Shown: one piece after another, positions 8,761 to 18,286 of the stretch | Layout: every line of letters begins with the position of its first letter | Position numbering within the stretch: the stretch's first letter is position 1 | From: Oscillospiraceae bacterium | Lineage (GTDB): Bacteria; Bacillota; Clostridia; Oscillospirales; CAG-272 | Assembly (NCBI GenBank): GCA_015064285.1 | Contig: SVSN01000017.1 | Span: 1 to 46,584, forward strand | DNA length: 46,584 nucleotides | Reading direction: 5' to 3' | Program-made: the position numbers and the translations under genes | The notes under the pieces: generated by a model | Databases searched by the model: none | Seen by the model: only the letters and a program-made list of their open reading frames with translations | What the model was told of the DNA's origin: nothing

Positions 8761-9897
8761 TTATTTTTTACTCTGTACCAGTTCCATCAGATCTGTGTAA
8801 ATCCGACGGTTCACATCAGCCAGAGCAAACTTGCGGATCCGCCCGCTCATTTCTGCTCTTTCTGCATCCCCTTCCGGTGAGAGCAGCTTGGTAACCTTTT
8901 CTACCAGCGGTGCGGCTTCGCAGTCGTTCAGGTCCTTTTCTTCAAAAAGAAGTGCAGCTCCATCGTCCACCAGGACCTTGGCATTTTTATATTGGTGGTT
9001 TTCCGCCACATTGGGAGACGGAATAAAGATGGCGCACTTTCCGGTGGTTGCCAGTTCCGTAACGGTCATGGCACCTGCCCGGTTGATAGTCATATCCGCT
9101 GCTGCCATCCGAAGCGGCATATCAAAGATATATTCGGACAGCTGGATATTCTCATATTTGTCCAGTCCCATCTGCCGGAATTTTTCGCTGCATTCTTCCC
9201 ATTCGATGGAACCTGTGGCATGCATATGGAGCACTTCCGGGTGTTTCGATGTAAAGTCCCGCATCAGATACAGAACCGCATCATTTACTTTTTCCGCACC
9301 CATGCTGCCGCCGTAGGACAGAAGCACATATTTGTAAGTTTCCGGAATTTCCAGTTTTTCTCTGGCTTCTTCACGGGACATGGACTTGAAGGAACTCATG
9401 ACGGGATTGCCCACCTGCATCAGTTTTTCTCTGGGGCAGGTCAGGGTCTCGCCGGTTTTCTCAAAGTTCAGGTAGATCCGATCCACGGACTTCTGCAGCA
9501 TCTTCACGGCAACACCGGCAATGGCGTTGGATTCGTGCAGTGCAGTAGGTATTCCCATATCGGCGGCGGCTTTCACAACCGGCCAGCACACATAACCGCC
9601 GGTTCCCACCACCAGATCGGGAGCAAATTCTTTAATTATTTTCTTAGCCTTTCCCACAGAAGTCAGCGCCAGCCATGCTGTTTTCAGGTTCTGCAGACTC
9701 AGGCTCCGCCGGATGCCCTGGATTTCCACATGATACAGCGGATATCCGGCTTTCGGCACCAGTTTGTTTTCAATCCCGCGCTTTGTTCCCACATAGGCAA
9801 TTTCAGCATCCGGATCGTTCTGTTTTATGGTATTGGCAATGGCAAGAGCAGGATTTACATGTCCTCCTGTGCCGCCGCCTGTCATAAGCACTCTCAT
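8761..9897 (-). CDS. murG: UDP-GlcNAc:undecaprenyl-PP-MurNAc-pentapeptide GlcNAc transferase
   Basis: 378 residues. MurG adds GlcNAc to lipid I to give lipid II on the inner membrane face. The N-terminal glycine-rich loop MTGGGTGGHVNPALA, the second G-loop GGSMGAEKVNDAV and the donor-binding NRAGAMTVTELATTGK are all in place, and length is typical. Ribosome binding site GAGGAG precedes the ATG. It follows ftsW by 17 bp and precedes divIB by 38 bp, so all are likely one transcript. Confidence 0.98.
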   Translation of the reverse strand: MRVLMTGGGTGGHVNPALAIANTIKQNDPDAEIAYVGTKRGIENKLVPKAGYPLYHVEIQGIRRSLSLQNLKTAWLALTSVGKAKKIIKEFAPDLVVGTGGYVCWPVVKAAADMGIPTALHESNAIAGVAVKMLQKSVDRIYLNFEKTGETLTCPREKLMQVGNPVMSSFKSMSREEAREKLEIPETYKYVLLSYGGSMGAEKVNDAVLYLMRDFTSKHPEVLHMHATGSIEWEECSEKFRQMGLDKYENIQLSEYIFDMPLRMAAADMTINRAGAMTVTELATTGKCAIFIPSPNVAENHQYKNAKVLVDDGAALLFEEKDLNDCEAAPLVEKVTKLLSPEGDAERAEMSGRIRKFALADVNRRIYTDLMELVQSKK

Positions 9898-9914
9898 AAA
9901 AGCTCCTCTGCGGA

Positions 9915-11579
9915 TTATTCCAGCTCAAATTCAAAAGCATCCATGCGCTGTTTTTCTTCCAGATCTTTTCGCTTCATGTAATACTGTCGGGAAATCGAAA
10001 GCAGAATGCCCATTTCCCCCAGAAGAACAATCAGGGATGATCCTCCATATGAGAAGAACGGAAGGGATACACCGGTGTTCGGAATAATGTCCGCTACCAC
10101 GCAGATGTTCATCAGTGCCTGCAGCCCTACATGGGTGCTGATCCCGTATGCTACCAGAGACGAAAACGTATCCGGTGCCCGTGACGCAATGGTATATCCT
10201 CGGACAACAAACGCAATGAACAGAACAATCAGGAAGACTGCTCCCAAAAAGCCCAGTTCCTCACACCAGATGGAGAAAATAAAGTCAGTATGTGCTGCAG
10301 ACACAAAACTGTATTTCTGCCGGCTGTGTCCGAGTCCTACGCCGAACAGACCGCCGGAACCGATGGCGTACAGTCCCTGGGTAGTCTGATACAGTTCATC
10401 AAGCTTGTCGGCATTTTCATCTGTAAATGTAGTCAGGCGGCGAAGCGCATATGGGTTAATCGCAACAAAAATAGCTGCTGCCGCCAGCCCCGCTGACCCC
10501 ATACAAAGCATAGTCCAGCCGAAGTGACATCCGCCTACCAGCATAACAGCCACACCCAGAATCCCGGTAATGGCTGTACCGGACAAATGCTTTTCCAGCA
10601 GGATCAGGATACAGGCAACACCGATAAATACACCGGGGCCGATTACGTTGTACGCTAATGTCTGTTTCCAGTTCAGTCTGGCATCAATCTGCGGCTTGAA
10701 TTTATCCACATACCAGGCCACAATCATGACAAGTGCCACTTTCATGATTTCTGACGGCTGCATGGAGAAGGGACCAATATACAGCCAGCGTTTTGCTTCC
10801 CCTTCTGATGCACCCATCACCAGTACCAGGCAAAGCAGCACAATGGCGATGCCGTAGAAAACAAACACGCCCCAGTACTTATACCATGTGTAGGGAACCC
10901 GGGATGCAATAAACATAACTATCAATCCGGCAAAAACAAATGCCAGCTGCCGTTTACTGTAATAATGCATATCCAGCCCTTCATTCAGAGCAGAGGGATA
11001 ACTGGCACTGAATACCATAATAGTACCCAAACATACCAATGTAAGAATCAGACCAAGCATTACTTTGTCCACACCGCCGCGGACTCTGACAATATCTTTC
11101 TGCCAGGCTTCTTCTTTTTTGTTGACACGCTCCATGTGCCGTTCCTTATATGCAGCTACAGCAGTGGTCTGAGCGGCTTTTTTTCTTGCTTTTCTGGCTT
11201 CTTTTTCAGCCAGCTTTCTCCTCCGTTCCGCTTCTCCGGGATCCACACGAGGACGGCGTCCGGCGTCGGTACGATTGCTGGTTACAGGCCTTCCCTGTCT
11301 TGCCGGAGGTCTCTGCTGTGCGCGCTGAGCTGTAAAACGATAATCTTCCTGACGCACAGGAGTCCGTTTGGTTCCAGTCTGTGTTCCGGCCGGACGTGCA
11401 GAACTCTTCTGTACTGCCGATCCGTACTGTAAAGAACGCGGAACGCTGCGGCTGCCGGGTACAGACTGACTGCTCGCAGTTCTGCTTACCGGTGCAGGAC
11501 GGTGGGTACGATTTATGTTTTCCGGATAACGGCGGGCCCGGTTCTGTCCGTATGCGTTTCTGTTTCCGGTATTCTGCAT
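9915..11579 (-). CDS. ftsW: FtsW/SpoVE peptidoglycan glycosyltransferase (SEDS) with long N-terminal extension
   Basis: 554 residues; AAGGAGGG lies 8 nt before the ATG. Residues about 170-530 form the ten-membrane-segment SEDS core that polymerises lipid II at the septum with its partner PBP. SEDS marks include GTIMVFSASYP, the periplasmic loop with SGGLFGVGLGHSRQKY, and NTGVSLPFFSYGGSSLI near the end. The first 165 residues are not part of the family: they are soluble, rich in R, Q, T and P, and end in a basic helix (AERRRKLAEKEARKARKKAA). Family members usually have 370-400 residues. FtsW and SpoVE cannot be separated from sequence alone; its place in the dcw cluster favours FtsW. Confidence 0.95.
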   Translation of the reverse strand: MQNTGNRNAYGQNRARRYPENINRTHRPAPVSRTASSQSVPGSRSVPRSLQYGSAVQKSSARPAGTQTGTKRTPVRQEDYRFTAQRAQQRPPARQGRPVTSNRTDAGRRPRVDPGEAERRRKLAEKEARKARKKAAQTTAVAAYKERHMERVNKKEEAWQKDIVRVRGGVDKVMLGLILTLVCLGTIMVFSASYPSALNEGLDMHYYSKRQLAFVFAGLIVMFIASRVPYTWYKYWGVFVFYGIAIVLLCLVLVMGASEGEAKRWLYIGPFSMQPSEIMKVALVMIVAWYVDKFKPQIDARLNWKQTLAYNVIGPGVFIGVACILILLEKHLSGTAITGILGVAVMLVGGCHFGWTMLCMGSAGLAAAAIFVAINPYALRRLTTFTDENADKLDELYQTTQGLYAIGSGGLFGVGLGHSRQKYSFVSAAHTDFIFSIWCEELGFLGAVFLIVLFIAFVVRGYTIASRAPDTFSSLVAYGISTHVGLQALMNICVVADIIPNTGVSLPFFSYGGSSLIVLLGEMGILLSISRQYYMKRKDLEEKQRMDAFEFELE

Positions 11580-11612
11580 GGACAGGCCCTCCTTTCCGGT
11601 TCGGTCTGCAGT

Positions 11613-12626
11613 TTAATGGAAATTGATCCAGTCGACCAGCGATACAACGCAGGCGATCAGGGTAATGATGCTGGCCATGCAGACGACTTTGATTTCGCTG
11701 AAGCCGCATTTTTCAAAGTGATGATGGATCGGCGCCATCTTGAACAGTCTCTTTCCGTGGGTCAGCTTGAAAAAGCCAACCTGCAGGATCACAGAAACGG
11801 TTTCCACAATGTACCAGATCCCGAAAACAACCACCAACAGCGGACTATCCATCATGAATGCGCCGCCAACAACCAGTCCGCCAAGGAACAGGGAGCCGGT
11901 GTCACCCATGAAAACTCTCGCCGGATAGAAATTGTATACCAGGAATCCGCCGCAGCCGCCGATCAGCAGTGCTCCCAGCAGCAGCAGACCGCTGTCCGGT
12001 TCTGCCATACCGTTCAGGAAACCCGCAGCGGCGAAGAACACACCCACAAGCAGAGTCACACTGGAAGCAAGACCGTCCAGACCATCTGTCAGGTTCACAC
12101 TGTTGATCACGCCGGTCAGCAGAAGCATAGCCAGCACATAATAGAAGATGCCGAGATCCCACTGTGCACCGACGAAAGGTATGTACAAAGTTGTGGAAGG
12201 ACCGCACACCAGAGTCATCCCCACCAGATACAGCGCTGCGGCAATCACCTGCAGCAGATACTTCTGCCCGGCAGTCAGACCTTCGTTCTGGGCTTTCCGC
12301 AGTTTGGCGGAGTCATCGATACAGCCGATCAGACCGCCTGCTACGCCAAGAGCCAGTGTCATGATAAACGGAAGCGTAGAACGGAGCCCATCGGTTACGG
12401 CAAAATACACCGATCCGGCAATCCCGGCAACCACAGAAGCAATGATAAAGGCAAAACCGCCCATGGTGGGGGTACCTTCTTTGCTCTTATGCCAACGGGG
12501 ACCGATATCCAGAATCTTCTGACCCATTTTCTTACTTTTCAAAAACGGAATCAGTTTACGGGAAATGGCAACCGTCAGACCGAATGTCAGCGCCAGCGCC
12601 AGAACAAACGCGATTTTATAATTCAT
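11613..12626 (-). CDS. mraY: Phospho-MurNAc-pentapeptide transferase
   Basis: 337 residues, about ten membrane segments. MraY moves phospho-MurNAc-pentapeptide from UDP to undecaprenyl phosphate, giving lipid I. Marks: KEGTPTMGGFAFI, NLTDGLDGLAS (catalytic DGLD region), FMGDTGSLFLGG and APIHHHFEKCGFSE with the conserved triple His. GAGGA precedes the ATG. The next gene is ftsW, 33 bp on; in many Gram-positives murD lies between them, but here there is no room for it. Confidence 0.98.
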   Translation of the reverse strand: MNYKIAFVLALALTFGLTVAISRKLIPFLKSKKMGQKILDIGPRWHKSKEGTPTMGGFAFIIASVVAGIAGSVYFAVTDGLRSTLPFIMTLALGVAGGLIGCIDDSAKLRKAQNEGLTAGQKYLLQVIAAALYLVGMTLVCGPSTTLYIPFVGAQWDLGIFYYVLAMLLLTGVINSVNLTDGLDGLASSVTLLVGVFFAAAGFLNGMAEPDSGLLLLGALLIGGCGGFLVYNFYPARVFMGDTGSLFLGGLVVGGAFMMDSPLLVVVFGIWYIVETVSVILQVGFFKLTHGKRLFKMAPIHHHFEKCGFSEIKVVCMASIITLIACVVSLVDWINFH

Positions 12627-12646
12627 GATTTTCCTCAGTTCCGGAA

Positions 12647-14104
12647 TTATTTCTTACCGGTTTTCTTCTGCCGGCGTTTCTTCATACATTCGATAATCCG
12701 CTCTGCCTGTACAGCACGGCTTGCTTTCACCAGAAGTACGTCACCGGGATGCAGTGCCGTCAGTACCATATCCGCCATGACCTGTGCGTCTCTGGTATCC
12801 AGTGCCACATATACATTATCGGCACGGATCCCTTTCTTGATCGCCGCTTCAGCAACGATGTCCGCCATCATGCCATAGCAAAACAGCTTCTGTACCTGCA
12901 TCTGTGCGGCATACTGTCCCAGCTGATCGTGCATAAGACGGGAGTATTCCCCAAGTTCCAGCATATCGCCCAGCAGCGCCGCCGGTCTTGCCCCCTTCTT
13001 GGATGCGATGGAAACCAGCACGTCAATAGCAGCCCGCATGGATTCGGGACTTGCGTTGTAACAGTCGTCAATGATGGTAATGCCGCCCACTTCGTAGATC
13101 TTCTGCCGCATATCGGCACCTACGAAAGATTTAAGACCACGGCGGATCTGTTCATCGGTCATTCCCAGCATCACGCCAACGGCGTATGCAGTCAGGGAAT
13201 TGTACACATTATGTTTTCCCAGCGCCGGGATTTCCACATTGGTAACGGCTTTGTTGTCGTAAATCAGATCATAGACGATTCCATCCAGCTTCTGCCGGAT
13301 ATTCACCGCACGGAAATCACCGTTCCGGTTGTAGATACTCATGATGGTCGGCTTGGGATCCATCTGTTCATACTGCTCGAACAGCAGCGGTTCATCGGCG
13401 TTCAGCAGCAGCTTGCCGTTTTCTCCAAGTCCAAGCCGGATTTCCATTTTGGCCCGGCAGATGTTCTCTCTGGTGCCGAGAGTAGCCAGGTGAGAGGTAC
13501 CGATATTGGTAACAATGGCGATATCGGGACGAACCAGCTTTGTCATATACTCGATCTCGCCCAGTGCGCTCATACCCATTTCGATAACAGATACCTGATC
13601 ATCAGGCGAGAGATCGAAGATGGTCAGAGGCATACCCAGTTCGTTATTCAGATTTCCTCTGGTTTTATGCGTCTTGAAAGCGGCAGAAGCCACTGCAGCA
13701 ACGAATTCCTTGGTGGTTGTTTTCCCAACACTGCCTGTAATGGCAACAAAGGTAGCTTTGGAGAAACCTCTGTACCATCCGGCCAGGGTTCCAAGGGCTT
13801 CAACCACGTTTTCTACAACGACAGCGCAGAAAGGCAAACCGCATTTTTGAGCATTTTCCGGCACGCGGCTGCAGAAGAAACAGGTGGAACCCAGACGTGC
13901 CGCTTCTGCAATAAAGTCGCATCCGTCTACCCGGCTACCCTTTATGGCGCAGAAAATCACGCCGGCTGCCGCTTCCTTGGAATTTGTAGTCAGTCCTGTC
14001 TGTGGCATATCTGCAGGACAGTTATTATATATTTCCAGTTTTCCGCCCACCACGGACGCAATTTCTTCCGCGCTCAGGGCCTTCAGTTTCAATTCAACAC
14101 TCAT
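12647..14104 (-). CDS. murF: UDP-MurNAc-tripeptide-D-Ala-D-Ala ligase
   Basis: 485 residues. MurF adds D-Ala-D-Ala to the UDP-MurNAc tripeptide in the cytoplasm. The ATP-binding loop ITGSVGKTTTKEF, NLNNELGMPLT, TNIGTSHL and DDCYNASPESMRAA are typical of the family. The ribosome binding site is weak (only AGAAAAAAG close to the ATG), unlike its neighbours, so translation may depend on coupling or be lower. It lies 91 bp after murE and 20 bp before mraY. Confidence 0.97.
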   Translation of the reverse strand: MSVELKLKALSAEEIASVVGGKLEIYNNCPADMPQTGLTTNSKEAAAGVIFCAIKGSRVDGCDFIAEAARLGSTCFFCSRVPENAQKCGLPFCAVVVENVVEALGTLAGWYRGFSKATFVAITGSVGKTTTKEFVAAVASAAFKTHKTRGNLNNELGMPLTIFDLSPDDQVSVIEMGMSALGEIEYMTKLVRPDIAIVTNIGTSHLATLGTRENICRAKMEIRLGLGENGKLLLNADEPLLFEQYEQMDPKPTIMSIYNRNGDFRAVNIRQKLDGIVYDLIYDNKAVTNVEIPALGKHNVYNSLTAYAVGVMLGMTDEQIRRGLKSFVGADMRQKIYEVGGITIIDDCYNASPESMRAAIDVLVSIASKKGARPAALLGDMLELGEYSRLMHDQLGQYAAQMQVQKLFCYGMMADIVAEAAIKKGIRADNVYVALDTRDAQVMADMVLTALHPGDVLLVKASRAVQAERIIECMKKRRQKKTGKK

Positions 14105-14195
14105 TCTTTTTTCTGACGCGCCTTTCTGAAAAACCGTTCTCTATCATATGCGTACCGAACCGGATACGCGAATCTTCTTGAATTACCGCAGCATT

Positions 14196-15698
14196 TCAGT
14201 TTCGGGAGGATACTGCTTCCCGTACGATGGCACATTCGTCAAAGGGAATTCTGACGCCGCCACGTATTTCATAAGTTTCATGTCCTTTCCCGCAGAGGAG
14301 AATCATCTCGTCTGCTTCTGCTTCCCGGATCACCTGTCGGATGGCTTCCCGTCTGTCCGGAATTACCTCCGCCGGTGGATTTTCCTGCATTCCTTCCAGT
14401 ATATCGGAAAGAATCTTATCAGGGTTTTCGTTTCTGGGATTGTCGCCTGTCAGTACCGCTTTGTCGGCGTACCGTCCGGCTATCTCTCCCATCAGCGGTC
14501 GCTTGGACGCATCTCTGTCTCCGCCGCAGCCAAAGAGAACTGTCAGCTTTCCGGAGTGCATTTCCCGCGCCGTACGAAGTATTTCTTCCAGTGCAGCAGG
14601 AGTATGTGCATAATCGATGAACACAGTAAACGGAACCTCTTCTCCCAAATCCAGCTTCTGCATCCTGCCTTCCGGCAAAGATACTGTCTGCATAGCTGAC
14701 CGCACGACCAGCGGATCCACCCCCATACACAGCGCACAACTGACTGCAAGCATGGCGTTTGACATGGAGTACCGACCAACCAACGGGGTTTTTATCCGGA
14801 ATATGGCATCACTGCCGCAGTACAGAAAGGAAATCCCATCCATACCGTGAGAGGTATACCGCATAGCCGCCGCATCACAAAGTTCGAATTTCTTCGGATC
14901 TGTCGTGCAGGTGAGAAATCTGCATCCGGGACATTTCTCCATCAGCTGCAGGCTATAGGGATTATCCGCATTTATGATGCCGGTTTCCGCCATGGAAAAA
15001 AGTCTTGCTTTGGCCTCCAGATAGGATTCCATGGTTTTGTGGTAATCCATGTGTTCCGGGGTCAGGTTGGTAAAAAGAGCGATATCCGGCCGGACTGCAT
15101 CGGTCTTATGCAGCGCCAGCGCATGAGAAGATGCTTCATAGATCAGTGTATCACAGCCTCGCTCACGCATCTGTGCTATGGCACTGTAGAAGTATTCCGG
15201 ATCCGGTGTAGTCATCGCTCCGGCGGCATCTTCCACGGAGGAACCGCCTTCCGGTATGGAAATCACTTCCCCGTCTGCCATTGTACGGATGGTGGTGAGC
15301 ATTCCGGGTTTCTTCCCGTCGGCTTTCAGCAGATCCCGCAGCAGAAACGCTGTGGATGTTTTGCCGTTGGAGCCGGTGATACCGATCCTGTGCATCCCTT
15401 CTGCCGGATGGTCATACCGGTTGTTCCAGATCAGCGCCTCAGCCAGACGGGTATCCGGTGTGAGGATATAGTCTGTGTCTTCCGGAAGACCTTCCTTTGT
15501 TTCTGCCAGCACCACAGCCGCTCCCCTGGCTGTCCCATCGGCCATGAACCTGTGTCCGTCATGCCGGAGACCACGGATACAGATCAGCAGATTGCCTTCT
15601 CTGACCCGCCGTGAATCGGATGTAATGCCGGTTACATGTTCGTTTGTAAGTTTTGCTTCGGTGACATGTACGCCACGGAGCAGTTTTGCGATCTCCAT
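14196..15698 (-). CDS. murE: UDP-MurNAc-tripeptide synthetase, meso-DAP type
   Basis: 500 residues. Ligase that adds the third residue of the stem peptide. ATP loop GITGSNGKTSTAFLL; FTNLTPEHMDYH; and the amino-acid selecting motif GDNPRNENP. DNPR at that place is known to select meso-diaminopimelate rather than lysine, so the cell wall is probably of the meso-DAP type. GGAGG lies 5-6 nt before the ATG. It sits 61 bp after the PBP gene, the usual order. Confidence 0.97.
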   Translation of the reverse strand: MEIAKLLRGVHVTEAKLTNEHVTGITSDSRRVREGNLLICIRGLRHDGHRFMADGTARGAAVVLAETKEGLPEDTDYILTPDTRLAEALIWNNRYDHPAEGMHRIGITGSNGKTSTAFLLRDLLKADGKKPGMLTTIRTMADGEVISIPEGGSSVEDAAGAMTTPDPEYFYSAIAQMRERGCDTLIYEASSHALALHKTDAVRPDIALFTNLTPEHMDYHKTMESYLEAKARLFSMAETGIINADNPYSLQLMEKCPGCRFLTCTTDPKKFELCDAAAMRYTSHGMDGISFLYCGSDAIFRIKTPLVGRYSMSNAMLAVSCALCMGVDPLVVRSAMQTVSLPEGRMQKLDLGEEVPFTVFIDYAHTPAALEEILRTAREMHSGKLTVLFGCGGDRDASKRPLMGEIAGRYADKAVLTGDNPRNENPDKILSDILEGMQENPPAEVIPDRREAIRQVIREAEADEMILLCGKGHETYEIRGGVRIPFDECAIVREAVSSRN

Positions 15699-15759
15699 AC
15701 ATACCTCCGATGGTTCTGGGGTTTCCCTTTCCGCATCCGGTATTTTTGGAGTCTTTTTG

Positions 15760-18099
15760 TCAGTCGGTCAGGTCCAGATGCCGCAGCACCACGCTGACCA
15801 CGGTTCCCTTTGTGACTTTCGTACCTGCCGCCGGAGATTGGCTGATGACGGTGGCCGTATTGCCATTCAGAGATCCTTCAAAAACGGGGTTCAGTCCGGC
15901 CTGTACCAGTACTTTATTGGCATTGAATGCCGTCATACCGGTCAGATCGGGAACAGTAATGGAGTCAACGGGCAGTTCTGAACCGGTATACAGGATCAGA
16001 CGTCCGTCGGTGGCCGAGATCTGGGAACCGGCTGCCGGTACCTGTGCGGTAATGGTGTCGCCGCCGCCGATGATCTCGTATTCAAAACTGCGCCAGCTCA
16101 GGTCTGTGATGGTATTTTCCACAGATGCGCCGATGTAGTTTGAAATCGTAACACTCTGGTTTTCCAGCTCTTCTTCTGTGTACTGTGCTTCCACACCGAT
16201 GTACGGCAGGATAAAGGAGAGCAGATTGGATATATAGGGAGCAGCAACCACGCTGCCGAATACGCTGTCAATAGAAGGTTCGTCTACGATAATGATTGCA
16301 GCGATCTGAGGATCGTCTGCAGGTGCATAGGCTACGCAGGATCCCACGCGATAGGATTTTTCACCGTATTCGTCCACTTTGTCCCGCTTTTCGGAAGTAC
16401 CGGTTTTTGCAGCAACTCTGTATCCTTTAACATACGCATTCTTGGCACCGCCGTCACCGGACACACCCTCTTCCAGGATATCGGTGATCCGTTCGCAAAC
16501 CTCTTCGGAAACTACCTGACGGACAATTTCCGGCTCATAGCTCTGGATGACATTCCCATCGTCGTCGGTGATTTTGGAGAGAAAATGCGGTGTCACCAGA
16601 TAACCGCCGTTGGCGATTGCTGCAACTGCACGGAGCTGTTGGATTGCAGTGGTCTTGAAAGTCTGCCCAAAAGAGTACACCGCAAGCGATACATTCCCGA
16701 AATCTCTGAGACCGGCGTAAATCCCGCCTACTTCGCCGGGTACATCAATACCGGTTTTTCCCGTATACCCGAAGGATTCAAAATACTCATAGAAACGTTG
16801 GTTCCCCACACGAGAAGCAATAGACATCAGTGTAGGGTTACAGGACTGCTGCAGACCCACACGGAAGGATACAACACCATGACCTGTCCGTCTGTGACAG
16901 CCGATCGGTTCAGACCAGCCTTCCACCATGGCATATCCGGGGCAGTAGAAAGATTCTTCTTCTGTAACAACCCCTTCTTCAAAGGCCATTGCCGTTGTAA
17001 CAATCTTGAATGTGGAACCGGGTTCATAGGTTTCCGTGATGGCCTTATTGTTCCACATATTGTACATCAGTTCCTGATAAAGTGTTCTGTATTCCTCAGA
17101 GCTCTGATCCATTCCGAACAGTCTGGCTTCTGAAAATTCATCCAGTGTGTACGGATCGTTCAGATCGAAGTTCGGGTATGTACCCATTCCCAGGATACTG
17201 CCGTCATTTACATCCATAACAATTCCGGTAACACGGTTACCCGCACCGGATTCCAGAAATGTCTTTTCCAGCTGGTTTTCCAGTTCGTACTGGATGTACA
17301 TATCAAAAGTAGTAGTTATGTTGTAGCCGTTGGAAGCTTCGATATACCGTTCATACTCAAAGGGCATATCGTTGTTTCTGGCATCCTGCGCCAGAATATA
17401 CCTGCCGCTGGTACCTTCCAGCAGATTGTTGTAATAGCGCTCCAGACCGTAGATCCCTACGCCTTCGCTGTTGGTAAAGCCGATGGCATGGGCTGCCAGC
17501 TCGCCTTTCGGATAGTACCGTTTGGAGGACGCACTGAAGTATATTTCATCACCAAGACTGAACTTTGCAATAAAGTCACGGATGGGCTGCGCTGTGGCAT
17601 CGTCAACGTTGTTCTTCACAACTTCCCACATCCGGTTTTCCTTGGCAGCTTTCGCCATGATGCTGTCATAATCCGCATCCAGATAAATTGTCAGCACCTG
17701 GGCAATCATTTCATCCAACCGGGTACCTCTGTAATGTATCCCCACGGAATCATCATCGAACTCGTATTTCACATCGTTCTTAGGGTCATTGTCCGTCAGC
17801 GTTTCGGCATCCTCTTTCATCCGTTCCTGAATATCTTTCGGAGAAAGCACCACATTGTATACAGTAATGTTGGTAGCCAGAATATTGCCGTTTCTGTCAG
17901 TGATAATCCCCCGTTCCGGATTTACGGAATATTCGGTTGTTACCTGATTCAGCACCTGACTCTGATAATAATCGTATTCCTTAAGCTGATACCCCGCCAG
18001 TTTACCGATAATCACCGCAGCCACAACCAGAATCAGAAAGAATGAAATGACATACCGTTTGTATGTTCTTTTCTCTATGCGGTTTCTGACCTGATTCAT
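15760..18099 (-). CDS. Class B penicillin-binding protein with PASTA (SpoVD/FtsI-like)
   Basis: 779 residues from the ATG at 18099, which has GGAG 7 nt upstream; the frame stays open for 43 more codons upstream without a ribosome binding site. One membrane segment near residues 15-37, a dimerisation region (PERGIITDRNGNILATN), then the transpeptidase domain with active-site STFK (about residue 362), SCN (419) and KTGTS (565). The C-terminus carries a PASTA-type repeat region (VPDLTGMTAFNANKVL and SPAAGTKVTKG). Cross-links septal peptidoglycan with FtsW. PASTA plus dcw location fits the SpoVD/PBP2x group; whether it serves division or sporulation cannot be told here. Confidence 0.95.
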   Translation of the reverse strand: MNQVRNRIEKRTYKRYVISFFLILVVAAVIIGKLAGYQLKEYDYYQSQVLNQVTTEYSVNPERGIITDRNGNILATNITVYNVVLSPKDIQERMKEDAETLTDNDPKNDVKYEFDDDSVGIHYRGTRLDEMIAQVLTIYLDADYDSIMAKAAKENRMWEVVKNNVDDATAQPIRDFIAKFSLGDEIYFSASSKRYYPKGELAAHAIGFTNSEGVGIYGLERYYNNLLEGTSGRYILAQDARNNDMPFEYERYIEASNGYNITTTFDMYIQYELENQLEKTFLESGAGNRVTGIVMDVNDGSILGMGTYPNFDLNDPYTLDEFSEARLFGMDQSSEEYRTLYQELMYNMWNNKAITETYEPGSTFKIVTTAMAFEEGVVTEEESFYCPGYAMVEGWSEPIGCHRRTGHGVVSFRVGLQQSCNPTLMSIASRVGNQRFYEYFESFGYTGKTGIDVPGEVGGIYAGLRDFGNVSLAVYSFGQTFKTTAIQQLRAVAAIANGGYLVTPHFLSKITDDDGNVIQSYEPEIVRQVVSEEVCERITDILEEGVSGDGGAKNAYVKGYRVAAKTGTSEKRDKVDEYGEKSYRVGSCVAYAPADDPQIAAIIIVDEPSIDSVFGSVVAAPYISNLLSFILPYIGVEAQYTEEELENQSVTISNYIGASVENTITDLSWRSFEYEIIGGGDTITAQVPAAGSQISATDGRLILYTGSELPVDSITVPDLTGMTAFNANKVLVQAGLNPVFEGSLNGNTATVISQSPAAGTKVTKGTVVSVVLRHLDLTD

Positions 18100-18181
18100 A
18101 AATATGCTCCATTCTGCGGCCGGAGTGTGTCGGCGGTTCTGTATATATCTTATGCTGCCAGATACCGGAATATGCGTCTGC

Positions 18182-18223
18182 ACAGCCCTGTTCTCCGGCA
18201 GTATGGAACAACGAACGGGCTGT
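18182..18223. other. Inverted repeat between ftsL and PBP genes
   Basis: ACAGCCC/GGGCTGT arms extended by GTTC/GAAC with one bulged base, in the 187-bp gap between the two genes. No T-run follows on the minus strand, so it is not a classical terminator; it could be an RNA processing or stability element. Confidence 0.3.
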
Positions 18224-18286
18224 CTCACTATTCATCCGTGAAACAACCCATACGCTGCAGGAATTGTCATTCTGGATCCAAGGGCT

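Noticed and set aside
18100-18228. Longer PBP frame starting at 18228
   Set aside because: No ribosome binding site there, while the ATG at 18099 has GGAG at good spacing and directly precedes the usual basic and membrane segment.
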